Positions 1 to 11,600 of a stretch of 64,000 bases of DNA are shown piece by piece. Numbering within the stretch: the stretch's first letter is position 1; every line of letters starts with the position of its first letter. The notes under the pieces were generated by a model. It had not been told where the DNA came from. It saw nothing but the letters and a program-made list of their open reading frames with translations, and did no database searches. Location: positions 69,501 to 133,500 of the forward strand of contig CANTFL010000478.1 of the NCBI GenBank assembly GCA_947650285.1, written 5' to 3'. This DNA is from Hyaloperonospora brassicae. Taxonomy: Eukaryota > Oomycota > Peronosporomycetes > Peronosporales > Peronosporaceae. A program made the position numbers and the translations under genes.

Positions 1-164
1 TCTCTTTGCAATATCCATTTTCGCCTAATTTTTTCAAACCGTCTACGAATAGATAGTGTTGTCACTTTAAAGTGGTCGGTCGACAGCAATGCTTTCACAG
101 CAACATTTGCTCCTCCAACACTTCCCCTTGGACGACGCGCTTCAAACGACTAATTCGCACACAA

Positions 165-620
165 TCACTTACCGTATGACATCCCTCGCAGCTCCACCAC
201 GCTCGGCGCCGGCTGCGTTTTCTTTGACAGGCCCGCCTTCATGGGCTTCGGTTCCACCAATAACAGTCGAACTATACCTCTTATGGCATTTTTATAGATC
301 AACCTCTTGCGCATATCCACGTGTTTCGTACTTGGCATGAATTCTTTACACTCTGACTGCTTCGTTGATGCTTTATAATCCATCAACATGCACATTGGCT
401 CCGTCACAGAAAGACCAATCTCATTTAGCATTCTTCGCAATCCCCTGCAGCTCCCTTCCTACGTTCGACGCCGAATTAAATCGGTGAACAATGATACTTC
501 AATTTGTTTCTTGCATATCTACTGCAAGAGTACTCCATTTATCGTAAAAACCCAATCAGTTGATAACCTGCGACCGGTTCTATTTTCCGCGAAGTCCGGG
601 TCGCTCCAGCTTGTCACGTG
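165..620 (-). pseudogene. Ty1/copia RNase H remnant
   Basis: The minus strand encodes, with one frameshift and at least one stop, the end of a copia-type polyprotein. Around 608-550 it reads WSDPDFAENRTGRRLST, which resembles the start of copia RNase H (SDADWAGD..RRST). After a shift near 450 the frame 440-165 continues with GLRRMLNEIGL, AKHVDMR-like KHVDM and LVEPKPM, matching the usual GLR.ML.EIG, AKHIDVR and I.S..M.AD..TK blocks. The product would be the C-terminal end of pol, and no LTR is visible in the window. This is a dead fragment; the assignment rests on order and spacing of family motifs. Confidence 0.7.
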
Positions 621-1379
621 GAATTAAAATCATGTAGGTCAATGCCCATGTGAATCTTCGTGTCTGTTGTTGTTTGTAATTATCGAGCAACGCAGTTCAC
701 CAACTTTTAATCGCTAAAGGTAGGCTGATGCGTACGCCTCGTCGCCTTGTAAACTGAAAAGCCGATGCCGGGTCTCAAGCATCAAGAAATCTACTGGAGG
801 CTATTCACTAGCGTATAGTTGGCTCGGCATCTTCACCCCGTCATTCTAACAAGTAAACTGGTTTCTTCCCATGTCGTCGAGCGGAAGGGGGGGCGGAAGT
901 GCAAGTTGCATTTTGATCGACTCTAGATTTTCAAAATACGCTAGGGCATATATGAAATGTTCGATTGACTGCAATGTGTTGTAATAGACACCACAAAGAT
1001 ATAAGCTGGGTATTCTAAGTTGTATTTTGACAAGCCGCTGACGAGGCCCCGGCGGGGGCCGAAAAGCGTCGGGCACGCGTGTTAATACAAGTCTATTTAC
1101 TTAACTTAATCGTACTTTTAACATCAGCAACATCTTGATAGATAGGAGTGCAGCGTATACAGAGCATCCACGATATCCACGCCAGACTCTTCACAAAATA
1201 TTTGCAAATCGATGCTGGAATTTAGCTGAGTCATAATGCTAAGTCTTATCATCTAAAGAACGACCTGGTCATTTATGCCGCATTTAGCACCACTTTAATA
1301 ACGCGTGGCGTTGGACGATGTCGTTTACGCTAATACTTCTAATGATTTTACGTGTTGCTTAAGCCATTTATGAATCCTC
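621..1379. other. no gene seen, left flank of the inverted duplication
   Basis: Short ORFs only, none with recognisable domains or splice structure. The boundary of the inverted duplication lies at about 1380. Confidence 0.5.
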
Positions 1380-1577
1380 GCGCTCCCTGACCTTCGTCAA
1401 TCCTTCGTCGGATCGAGACACCCCGTGGCCTTTTGCCGTTTGTCTTTGTCTGTGTCTTTGCCAGTCAGTCGTTCCGTCAGTTTGTGCCACTGAACAACCC
1501 GATCGAATTCGGTTTGGTGGGCTCCTCCCCCCACCATTTTCTGTACCTCCTCCGCACCACGTCCGTCCGTCGCAGAG

Positions 1578-2419
1578 ATGGCGTCAGTCGTGCCGACCCT
1601 CGCGTCGTTCCTCTTCGTGGGGGCGCTCTGGGGATGCACTAACCCGTTCATCAAACGAGGTATTGATAGCCGTTGTATGGTCGACTCGAGTGGGCCTTGA
1701 CATGTGACAGACGAGTGCGAACTTCTGTGTCGGTCACTAGGGAGCATGGACGACGTCACGTACACTCGGAAAGACAACAGCATGAGGGAATGCACGAATC
1801 AGGTGCTGGGACTCGTGAAGAACTGGAAGGTGAGACGTTGTTGCAAAGGGTGGCAGATACTCTGTCGCAGGTGACGGGCGTCTTTGCTCGACCGTTGTAG
1901 CTACCGTTGCGGTGGAACCCAATCTGAGACTTGATCGATTCGTGCGGCAGTTTGTGCTGCCATTTGCTCTGAACCAGAGCGGGTCTGTCGTCTACGTTTA
2001 TCTACTCGGCTCAGTGGGTACGTGCAGACAAACGGACGAATGGACCGAACGAACGGATCGACAAAAGTGCACCAACAGATCGAACTGTTGTCACCTGGCG
2101 ACGATTGAGTGAGCGTACTGAGTGAGCGTTGCTGGAAATGACGATGCGACACAGACATCTCGCACGCTGTGCCCATTTGCAACTCGCTGACGTTTGTCTT
2201 CACCGCAATAACAAGTCGTTTGATCGGAGAAAAGCCCCAGCGTCCTGTCTGTACGTGCTACGGAGCGTGCCGTCGAACCCGTTTGTCGATTGAATGCTCA
2301 CCGGTTTCTCGTGTCTACCTCGCTGACAATGTGCACGACTAGGTACATACACGGGCGTGGTGCTCATTCTCGTGGGCGTAGCCATTTGCTTCGACAGCCA
2401 AATGGTGGCGCAGCCGTAG
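1578..2419 (+). CDS. TMEM234-like small membrane protein, left copy
   Basis: Five exons give a continuous 136-codon frame: 1578-1659, 1741-1829, 1951-2017, 2155-2250 and 2343-2419, all GT..AG with matching phases. The protein starts MASVVPTLASFLFVGALWGC and continues TNPFIKRG. The second exon ends LVKNWK, followed by FVLPFALNQSGSVVY, then HAVPICNSLTFVFTAI and YTGVVLILVGVAICF. This order (ALWG.T.P..KR, LPF.LNQ.GS, AVPICNSLAF, GxxLxxxGxxxC) is that of the TMEM234/UPF0546 family, small four-helix proteins of the drug/metabolite transporter fold with poorly defined function. The third-exon acceptor was chosen because it keeps frame and restores the family spacing. It is convergent with the HDAC gene 522 bases away and duplicated at 19032-19873. 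Confidence 0.8.
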
Positions 2420-2941
2420 CTTTCGTGTGGCCGGCACGAGGATCAGCGACCACGAGTGAACGACCGACTCGCGACATGACATCGGTCCATGCGTGAACAG
2501 CGCAATGGAAAACATGAGGAGCTCATTGGACTCGAAGGCGACGTGGCGGTCGTTCGTGTCGGGATATCGTGGCTGAACGTTTGTAGCTACTCGATAGACG
2601 CAGAAGCGCTTTGAGAGGCCGGCTCGCAAACGCTGTAGAATCAGGAAACAGTCGAGTGAAGTGAACCGCATAAGCTCAACGAGGAGGCACTCATGTTGAA
2701 AGGCACGAGATGCCCGAAGGACGCGTGCTCATATCGTGCTGTGTCTACCTACGCTGCCAGGTTTGCCTCGGTGCGTCGTTTCGCGCAATGAAGTGGACAA
2801 GAGGTTCCACTCGTCGTCATGCTCATCCGGCAACAGCAGCGACTCGAATGCAGACCTTAACATTCGAGTACACGTAGCACGACGTACAGCGGGGCAGCAC
2901 ACGTGTGAGAGAGTGCGGAGGAAGCGCTTCTCGCACGCAGT
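2420..2941. other. intergenic, shared 3' ends of convergent genes
   Basis: This lies between the stop codon of the TMEM234-like gene and that of the HDAC gene, and would hold both 3' UTRs. No further ORF is supported. The same spacer occurs inverted in the right arm (18509-19031). Confidence 0.5.
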
Positions 2942-5068
2942 CTAGTCCATGTCCATCGGGATGACATCTGGTGCCGTGTTGTCCGCTTCTGTATCGTGAC
3001 GAGGACCGTTATCTCCTCTCGCGCTATGATCATCATCGTCGTTCTTTCCTCGCTGATCCTTGTCATCTCGATAGAACTCAGCCTCGTGCTGCCGTCTTCC
3101 GTCGTTGTCTGCGCGCGAGTTCGCATCGATTGCATCTTCGTCCTCTTCACGCATCATGTGCGTCGGCGGGGCTTGACTCATCTGAACGCTTGGCACCCCT
3201 GCTAGCGCTCGCAGATTCTCAAAGATTTTGATCCTGCCACACAATGCACATGTTAGCTGAGCAGCGTCCTCTAATTCGAACCAGTGCGCATAGTCGCGTA
3301 CTTGCACTCGTCCAGGTACTCCCTCGAGTTGGCATCCTCAAGGTCCGGATCCGGCTCGAGATGCAGCTTGAAATTCGGCGCGTAGAACTCAAAGTAATCG
3401 TTGTACGGAATGTTGTTCGACACCTCTTCGTTCAGCAGGATGGACGTCTCGTAGGCCCAGGCCCTCGCGACGTTGCGGATCGTGTATCCACCACCTCCCA
3501 GCACCAGCATCGGCAGACCAAAGCTTTTCACAAACTTGACGCACTCGCCGTGACCTACGGACGACCACAACATGCAGACATCAGCACAAGCTCGAGCTCT
3601 GCGTCCTACACCCACAGTGCTGGACGGACAGCGTACCCCGAGTCGTGACATTGAAGCAACCGAGTCGGTCGCCTGTGAGTGAGTCCGCACCGCACTGCAG
3701 CACGACAGCCGAGGGCGCAAACGTCTCCATCACCTTCTGGATCACCGGTTTGAACACGCTCTCGTAGCTTTCGTCCGTCATGCCGCTCAGCAACGGGAAA
3801 TTGACAGCATAGTACTTGCCATTCTTGGTGCCGATGTCCTACCCCCCCACACACATACACACATACCCACATGCACACACGTGCACACAACAAGCAGTCG
3901 TCGTGTAAGAGAAGCGCGTAGACCACCACCACCAGCTGCTGCAAGAGCACGCGGAAGGAGCATCGATCCACCACACCTTAATGTCGCCCGTGCCGGGAAA
4001 AAAGTCCCCGTACTTGTGGAACGACACCGTCATGACCCGATCCGTCACGTAGAACGCTTCCTCGACGCCGTCGCCGTGGTGGACATCAATGTCGATGTAC
4101 AGCACGCGCGGGTGGTACTTGAGCAGCTCCAGGATGCCCAGCACAATGTCGTTCACGTAGCAAAAGCCCGATCCCTCGGACTTTTTCGCGTGGTGCAGTC
4201 CGCCCGCCCAGTTGATGGCAATGTCGCACTGGCCGTGATTCAGGCGACTCACTGCGTCCAACGTGCCGCCCGAGTAAATTTGGCAAAAGTCGAAGATGCC
4301 GTCAAACACAGGACAGTCCGTCAGCTCGCCCAAGTTGACTGGCGACAAAGCCGCACAGACCACAACAATGGGTCGAGAAGTGAGGAGCAGTTCATCGACC
4401 GACCGAATTCCAACACAATTAGACGTCAGTCCACATTGGTCCCACCCGCCAGTTGGTTCTTTATTGCTGTCGGCGTTGTACAAGTCGTCTTTGCTGTGCA
4501 CACGTACACTTTTGGAGCTCCGAGACCAGATTCTTCTGATTACTAGGGCTGATGCGCTGCAGAAAGTCAACATAATCCGGTGCGTGGAAGTTCTTGATCT
4601 CCTCAGCAGATGCAATGTGCGGCTCCTGTCAAAGCAGAAACAGAGAGCAACGTGGTGTCCACGGGATGAGCACGACCACCTCTTCTGTTGAGCTGCGAGT
4701 GCCGCAGACGCTCTTTCGACACGTACGAAAATGTCCATTTTGCGGTACAAGTCGTAGTTCACCACCAGATGATGCGCTAATTTCATGCGGTGCGGTTTCA
4801 TGGGGTGACCCGGACCATAGTAAAAGTGCCCTTCTTCAGCTATAGAAAGTCAACACAGAACACAGAGAGAGAGAGAGAGAGGTACAGGATGTACACAACA
4901 GACAACAGGGTCAGACAAAGAGGAGGAAGAAGAAGAAGCGACACACGGCGTGAAAGAAAGAGACAGCAGACATCCAGATCGAAACGGGTGGATAGATATG
5001 TACACGGATGGACATGCGGACGTACGGTGGTAGAAGTACGACACGCGCTTCGCGCTGGAGCTGGTCAT
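2942..5068 (-). CDS. class I histone deacetylase, left copy
   Basis: Seven exons on the minus strand: 5026-5068, 4727-4839, 4508-4625, 3977-4338, 3637-3838, 3302-3554 and 2942-3233, encoding 460 aa. It removes acetyl groups from lysines of histone tails in a zinc-dependent reaction, normally inside nuclear corepressor complexes. The zinc ligands are D176 and H178 (in [11 protein letters not shown]) and D264 (in [13 protein letters not shown]). The catalytic histidines are H140/H141 ([10 protein letters not shown]), and the transition-state tyrosine is Y303 ([12 protein letters not shown]). The numbering coincides with human HDAC1. Residues after about 365 form an acidic, Asp/Glu/Arg-rich tail. 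Intron 1 contains an (AG)n run and intron 4 a GT-rich microsatellite. I chose the start 8 residues before the YFY motif; an in-frame ATG 24 bases upstream (5092) is an alternative. It is an RPD3/HDAC1-3 type enzyme; the exact subclass is not settled. Confidence 0.93.
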
Positions 5069-6037
5069 GGGCGGCGTCACTTGTCCTCTCACTTACGGAC
5101 TGTACGCTATACATTCTTTGGGATGGAAACGCATCTGTCAAGGAGCAGACCTATTGTACCGCATATCGGTCGGCTCTACCGGTTTTGCGTGAAAAGACGG
5201 CAGTGGTGTGCGACACGCACTTTTGTGCGCTCGTCATGTAGACGACCGCTGTCCATCGTCATCTGGAGTCAAGATGCATACTGGGGTTGAACAGTGTGAG
5301 GTAGTCATGAACATTACAAGCGGAAATGAGGAGGCGCTTTGTTTTCGTCAAATCCATTATAAAACACCGCTGCGCTATCCTGGTATTGCGCATCAGTGCA
5401 GAGAGCTTGACGGCGACTCGTTTCATGTACGCAATACTGCAGCGCACACTTAAAGCGCGGAGCAAATGAGCAACATACCTCGCATGCGACACATTGAGTG
5501 CGCGGGAAAGACATGATAGGCAAGGTATGTGTGCCGGAAGTCGATTAACATCCTCTGTTGAAGTTGCGTGGTGCGCCTCAATGGAAGACAATCTGCAACG
5601 TATCGTTTCGGGAACAGGAACAGGAAGGCCTCTTTTGATATCGTTGAAATATCAACAGAGGACAGTTGGACAGGAATGAAAATTGGATAAAGTATCGACA
5701 GATGCTGAGAGTGTAGGTAAAACGACCAGACCATCTACACTACTGTATATTATATTCTTCATTCCAACGTACGTAGTATATCTATTTTCCTACCACGTGG
5801 CGCTGTAGCAAATTGTGTGTTTGTTGTTGCGACTACCGTAGCAGATACCACAACCAAGTAAGAGCAAGATGGCCATTCAACCGAATTTTTCGAGTGACGT
5901 GACACCCAATATGTAGGCAGATGGGCGCTTTGCACTCAAGGGATGATTTGATTCTGGTTTCGCTTTCGATGAAGTCACTTGTGTAGTTCTCCGTCTTTCT
6001 CCCATATCTCCTCTACGTACATCAAGTGTTATAGATG
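5069..6037. other. upstream region of HDAC, no gene seen
   Basis: This holds the presumed promoter and 5' UTR of the left HDAC gene. Several short ORFs occur on both strands, but all are matched in the mirrored arm and none has a family signature. Confidence 0.4.
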
Positions 6038-6134
6038 GTCGAACTTAGCGATCGAACTTGGCAAGTCGAACTTGGCGAGTCGAACTCAGAGAGACAAACT
6101 CAGCGAGGTACACTCATCGAGTCGAACTCAGCGA
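6038..6134. repeat. 14-bp tandem repeat, seven units
   Basis: Seven consecutive units of about 14 bases follow the consensus GTCGAACTCAGCGA, with substitutions such as TTGG for TCAG and one 13-base unit. The block lies directly upstream of an old LTR and is copied at 15316-15412 in the right arm. Confidence 0.8.
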
Positions 6135-6211
6135 GTAGTTGACTCGGCGAATGCTCGAGAAAAACGGCCGGCGCTAACCGCTACTTCTTGTATACATTTA
6201 AGGACGACAAA

Positions 6212-6667
6212 TGTAACGGGGTTACATAACATGTGTGGTACACAATGAACGGATTTCGATTAAAAATGATATTCGAGTGCCATATTAATTGTCGGGGGCT
6301 GACGTGTGTCAGCCACCGAATCAAGAGATATTTTAGGAGGTATCGACTATAATAGTAGTGACTAGGTTCAGTTCGTTTTTCTGAGGTGTTCTTTTCGATA
6401 AACAGAAATAAAGTCCAGTTCCCATTTTGATCACTCAAGACACGTGCCTTACGAGACGTCTTTGATCGGTAAGAGCTAGCAACGCCTGTAAAGGTAACGA
6501 CTCTCGAGCACTCTGTGATATGTTTATCTTGAATCGTTTGGTCCCCTGGAATAGGGACCGTAAGCTCTCTGGGCTTGTTGACTTTCTGAGTCGGGTTCTT
6601 TGAACCAAAGTTGCTCGTCGAGCGTTAAGTCTTCCTCTAACTTAAGGAGCTGTGTAGCTCCGCTACA
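6212..6667 (-). mobile_element. degenerate LTR, gypsy family B
   Basis: Read on the minus strand it starts TGTAGCGGAGCTACACAG and ends CCCCGTTACA. It aligns along its whole length with the 486-bp LTRs of the element at 21127-28718, sharing the AGAGGAAGACTTAACGCTC-like block and the ACGTGT..TGATCAAA block, but with many changes. No matching 5-bp duplication was found beside it (GACAA against CTAAG), so it is an old copy or part of a rearranged element. Confidence 0.8.
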
Positions 6668-6923
6668 CTAAGGATATGGCTGAGAAAGTCAGCTTCCAAA
6701 ATGACGATAGCTGAGAATCTCTAAACAGGAGAACGGACTCATGGACTTTTTTTACAAAAAAGTGTAGCGTACGACAACTACGAAGGGAATGATCGAGACA
6801 GTGAAGAGGAAGAGAATATACCGGGCATTTAGGCGTGGAGGTTCCTGACGACGAGGTAGAGCAATCGTTCGTTTACACTTCGATCTCTTTATTCAAACGC
6901 ATGCGGGTTAACGATGCACTCTC

Positions 6924-7395
6924 CGTGACGGGGTTACACATCATTTGGTAACCTATATAACATGTGTGGTTTACACCAGGGATGAGATCTTATCGAAAGT
7001 GATATTTGAATACATTATCAGTTGTTGGAGGCTAACTTGTGTCAGCCACTAACACAAGATCTTTAAAAGGTACTAATCATATCATTAGTGTCTAGATTAT
7101 GTACGTTTAGGCTACTGTGTTCTTTTACATCAATCGAAAAAAGATCAGTTCTCCATTTGATCTGTTAGAGACACGTGCCTTTCTAAGTCGTCTCAGGTTG
7201 TAAGAGACTCAAGTCTTGTAAAGGCATCGACTACTGAGCACATGTTGCATTCGATTTGCTAAATCGTTGTTTCCTTGAACAAGGAACCTAAGCCTTGAGC
7301 TCGTTGGCTCGTAGAGCCGAGTCCTTGTAAATAACTAGCTTGCTCGTTTATCAGAAATCCTTCCTCTGGCTAGGAGATGTACTAGCTCCACTACA
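6924..7395 (-). mobile_element. second degenerate LTR, gypsy family B
   Basis: It has the same orientation and family as the LTR at 6212-6667, separated from it by only 256 bases. On the minus strand it starts TGTAGTGGAGCTAGTACA and ends CCCCGTCACG. Together the two look like an LTR pair around a very short interior, though the outer flanks (GACAA and CCCTC) show no target duplication and the two LTRs are clearly diverged from each other. Confidence 0.75.
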
Positions 7396-7599
7396 CCCTC
7401 CGCTTGTACTGGCATAGTACGAGCTACCCACACTGATCGCAGTGTAGACAGGTGATCCCAAACCTAATGCACACGGTACGTGCAGAAGAAGAGGCAAGTC
7501 TTTCAAAGGGCAACGCTCGGAAGAAGAAAAAAGTAAAACCATCTTTAATATAGCTAAAGTGCTGAATGAAACCCCCTTCTGATCTTATCGTAGCCCCAT

Positions 7600-7855
7600 T
7601 AAACTACAAACTTCAAATGTAGGAACTCGCTTGCCACTCATTGCGCGCGTCTAGTTTCGGTTGGCGGTTTATTTGGTTCATACCATGGCCCATATCAGCC
7701 AATAAATTGAGTCGTGCTGGAGATCACCTTATAAGGTATTATGCCTTCAATATCTACTTAAATGGGTATAAATATTGGAGAACAGTATAAATTATAATAA
7801 CGTTCACATTGACATTATTTAATGTCAATGACATGTACAAGCTCACCCCATTACA
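7600..7855 (-). mobile_element. degenerate LTR fragment, gypsy family A
   Basis: It contains CCACTCATTGCGCGCGTCT and, 220 bases further on, a TGTCAATGACATGTA..CACCCCATTACA end. These blocks occur in the same order and spacing in the 391-bp LTRs at 34049 and 41893. The outer start is too decayed to place. It is mirrored at about 13595-13850. Confidence 0.55.
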
Positions 7856-8635
7856 TGCGGCTTAACTTCACCTGGAAACGGAACGCGACAAATGTGCAGG
7901 TAAAATCAAGGAGTGACTTAGGAACAATAACCTTCAATCGATCCCCTGGTGACCAATAGCTTTACGACTCCGAATTCGAATTGGTACTTCTCCGGTTTGG
8001 CGAGAAAAACAAAAATAGTACGTTAAGTCGCCGTCGGACTACGTTTGCCAACTAAGTGTAGGTGGGGAAGAGAATGAGCGAGGTGAGGGATTAAAATTTT
8101 GGATCCACGCTACAGTTGAGAAAATAATCAGGCTCGAAGGCACACTCCATCGACAAGTTGATGTGCTATAATTAATCAAGTAGTAAATCGATGAGGTAAA
8201 AGGATCTTGTAAATCGCAGGCAGCTGGTGCAAATTTTCTCATTAGTATATGGACAGCCGCATAGAGCTGTTACAGAATGATGTTGACAAAAAACGGACAC
8301 GAAACCTAATTATTGGGCTATCGCTGTTAAGTATTTACCCAGTCTGGAAGCTTACATTGTTACTCAGCAAAACGTCAATTATGATCACGTTTGAGATTTC
8401 TTACTCCCATTGCATTAAGAAGCGCGGACTGCACGCATGAAGTAAGGTATAGGGAGAGGGTTCTGACACGCCGGATCATGTAAAGTGCTTCTTGATTACT
8501 AGTGTTAAAGATTGGCTCGTGTCGTCCATTGGAAGTGCTTAAAAATATCCAGTGAGGGGAGAAGATCACCAGTCATTGACTGCGGTCAGAAGTGCAAGAA
8601 ATAAAGCAGCCGATTGAGTACTGGTCGATGACAAG
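7856..8635. other. AT-rich arm end, no gene seen
   Basis: Several 63-67 codon ORFs are present on both strands, all conserved in the mirrored copy only because the arms are nearly identical. None matches a known family or shows splice structure. Confidence 0.4.
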
Positions 8636-11600
8636 AACCCTCGACTTTGCATAAGGGGACTTGCGACGAAGAATCTTCACACTGTCATTCAACGATATTC
8701 TGAGAGTTTGCGGTCGTAATCCGACTAGAAGAGACAGGCATAAGAAATTACAAACCACACTTACCACCTCAATCGACGCGAGCGCAAAAGGCTACGTTAA
8801 AATCCCGACCATTTCAGAGAATGACGAGCATACGGACCCCAATTATCTGTTGATCACTGGTGTGGAAGTGCTTTTCGAGCCAAGGGTAAAGTTTGGTATG
8901 ATTAAAAAGGAAAAAAATTCACCTATCAAAAGACTGCGGTGTTGATCGTGGAAGAATGTCGACTTAAAGGTAGAGAGAGAAATTTACCACGGGTAATAGG
9001 ACCAATATTGATCAAAGATCTTCGAGATACAGGAGCCAATATCTATTTAATTACCAATTAGCTTAACAAAATATCACGCTTGTCAATTTGATGATAAGAA
9101 ACGCCTTCATGTTAGGTATCGAGGAATATACAAAGGTCAAAGGTCACAACCACTTCGAAGAGGAAGTAAAAGACATTCTGAACGCGACATTTTTAATGCG
9201 CCCAAGTACAGATTTTGTCCACTTCACACGTACCATCCCTAAGCCGATATTATGATGCTAACTGGGACCCAATCAAAAGCTGAATAGTACGACAGCAAAT
9301 ACGAAAGTTCAGACGAAAGAGGTTGCTCTTCTGTTGGTCAAAGATGGTTGACGATAAATGAGTGGGAAAGACGTTAACGGTAGACCGATTGAGATCTTTA
9401 AAGTAGATAGTCGATTTTCGCAGAATTTAAGCTTTTTATTAACTACCGAAGATGTTGAATCATGATACGTGGGATAGACGAATGCCTTCGAACTTGCTAT
9501 GGTCATATTTTAAGGGTTGAGACAACCGTCTTAAGGACTATTGGCGGAATTATCGTGGATTGTAGCGTCGTGCTCAAGCTCGTTCCTTTTTCTTTATGGA
9601 ACACTCATGAGTATCTGATGCAATTGAAATGATCCATCCGTATAGTGGATCAGAATAACGTTATGGACAATTATTGCAGCGCAAAGGGGTTACATATAGC
9701 AACTATCGTAAAATAATAGGAAGTGTACGCAGATTGACTGCATCACTAGCCACAAGAAGACAACGTCAGAACTAAAAATAGCTGCAAATCATTTAGAATT
9801 CAAGTGAGACCGTTGAATCTGCAAGACGTTAAGGTGAAATGGTTGATACGGCTTGAGTAACAATCCTGAAACGACTCGTACAGACGTATCGGCTCCGTTC
9901 AATTGACAAGCGTCAAATATTTTAAGCTCATCGAATGCTTGAATGTGCGCTATAAATCCGTAAATCAATTGAAATCTTACCAGGAGTGACAGCTTACTTC
10001 ATTTGTCGTTTTTTGGAAGTCTTGGAATAGGCGAAGATTTGCCCAAAAAGATTGAACGTGCGGTGCGGTGCATCCACGACAAGTGAGAGTGATGAGCGTG
10101 GGAGTATGGACAAAACCGTGATAAAAGCCCATATGTGGTAGATAAAAATAATACCACCCAGGTCTGATGATGTCAGAAATTGTATCAGGGTATGAAAATG
10201 CATCAGGGTGATAGAAAAAGGACGTTGGACTTTAAAAATCCTATATTACGAGAGATCAGCGAAAGTTCAGCATATGCGCTGTGCGGTACCACCTACAAAG
10301 TGCGTATTATATCTCATTGAGATGAAATTAGATTTCTTGAAAGTTTGTTAGTCAGCTACATCTACTTTATCTGAACCGCGATGTGAAATCATGTGTGCAA
10401 AAGGATTATTAAAAATACGATTAATGATGCTAGCTACGACCTTTCGTTTAGTTCATATTTTTTGTCGTACGAAGGAGATACCCCGATCCAAGTGAAGCCT
10501 TTGAAATGTTGCTATGTGACGACCTGCATATTGGGTTGGCTGGAGCTCTTAATTAGTTCATTGGAAGGGAAATACTTTGTTTGTGTTTAGTGGCATGTTT
10601 TTGCCGTCACACTAGAATCTAAAACTTTTATTATTTTGATTTAGCGATTTTTCTTTGCAGATTGCTTGATAAATTAATAGTAGTCTTTAAAAGCCTTAAA
10701 ATCAAATAATCTTTTCCATATATACTATTCTCACTTGACGTAGCCTTCTGAAAGCTTGCGACAATTTTTTGGTCAATGACTTGTCTCGCATTCTTGGATC
10801 TTAAAGATAACCGTGCGTCTGGTTTGTCCATCTAGATTGATCTTATCTTTCGACTAGATTGACTCTGTGTGTGCTTGGCACCACTTGATCACCCCCACTA
10901 CCTACTTTCCTTTTTCTTATCTTGAACCTTCATATTGATCTTAGATATCGCGTGTCGGCGATACCCTCCTTGTCAATCTTGTTCATCCACTACTTGTACC
11001 CGCCTGCGTCCAATCGCAGGTTCGTGGTTCTTTGAGAGTCTCACTAACTCCGGCAAATCACTCCAAGGAGTTGAATTCTATTTTCCTCAAACCGCGCGTA
11101 CCTTCAGCCGTCGGGAAGTCAAAGAATATTTCCAGGAAAAGAGATACATCTGTAGTTACTAGAAATTAAATCAAAATCTGTGTATTAACCATTTAAATAA
11201 CTATCGGAAACATAATTATGCCTTTCCTATACTGCAAAATACTCTTTAAGACAATATTGTATTTTGTAGTATTATTATTTTGAACATTTATACCAATAGA
11301 CCCCGTCTCTGGAACACGTGTTGAAAACGCGTGTCCTCTTCTCCATAATTGGCGCCTGTATTCTATAGTATCCAAATACCGGGTATGTATAACAATTTGT
11401 ACCCAACTTTCAATGTATTTAAATCGACTTTACGGCGTCAGCTTCGACGTCTTTCTGTATCTCTGTTTATCTGCAATTTGGAGCACCTTCCCGGACCACC
11501 GTCAAGCACATCCATTGTCACCAGGCTATTCCATCATGCATGCATACGTATTCGATTAAAACGCGGCCGGTACCATGCTAATTACCACCATATTGGGGAT

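Larger units (their letters stand above)
1380..8635. repeat. left arm of a ~7.26-kb inverted duplication
   Basis: This stretch is repeated in reverse complement at 12815-20075. Matching positions sum to 21450 over most of the arm (for example HDAC stop codons 2942 and 18508, inner edges 8635 and 12815) and to 21451-21455 in the outer 2 kb, which implies a few small indels. The arms differ by scattered single-base changes, for instance a V/A change in the HDAC tail and changes in a GT-rich intron, so they are close but not identical copies. Similarity stops abruptly at both ends. Confidence 0.95.

Noticed and set aside
3881..4546. 221-codon ORF antisense to the HDAC gene (mirrored at 16904-17569)
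   Set aside because: It lies opposite HDAC exons and introns in GC-rich sequence, has a composition of a shadow frame (His/Arg/Val-rich), and shows no domain.
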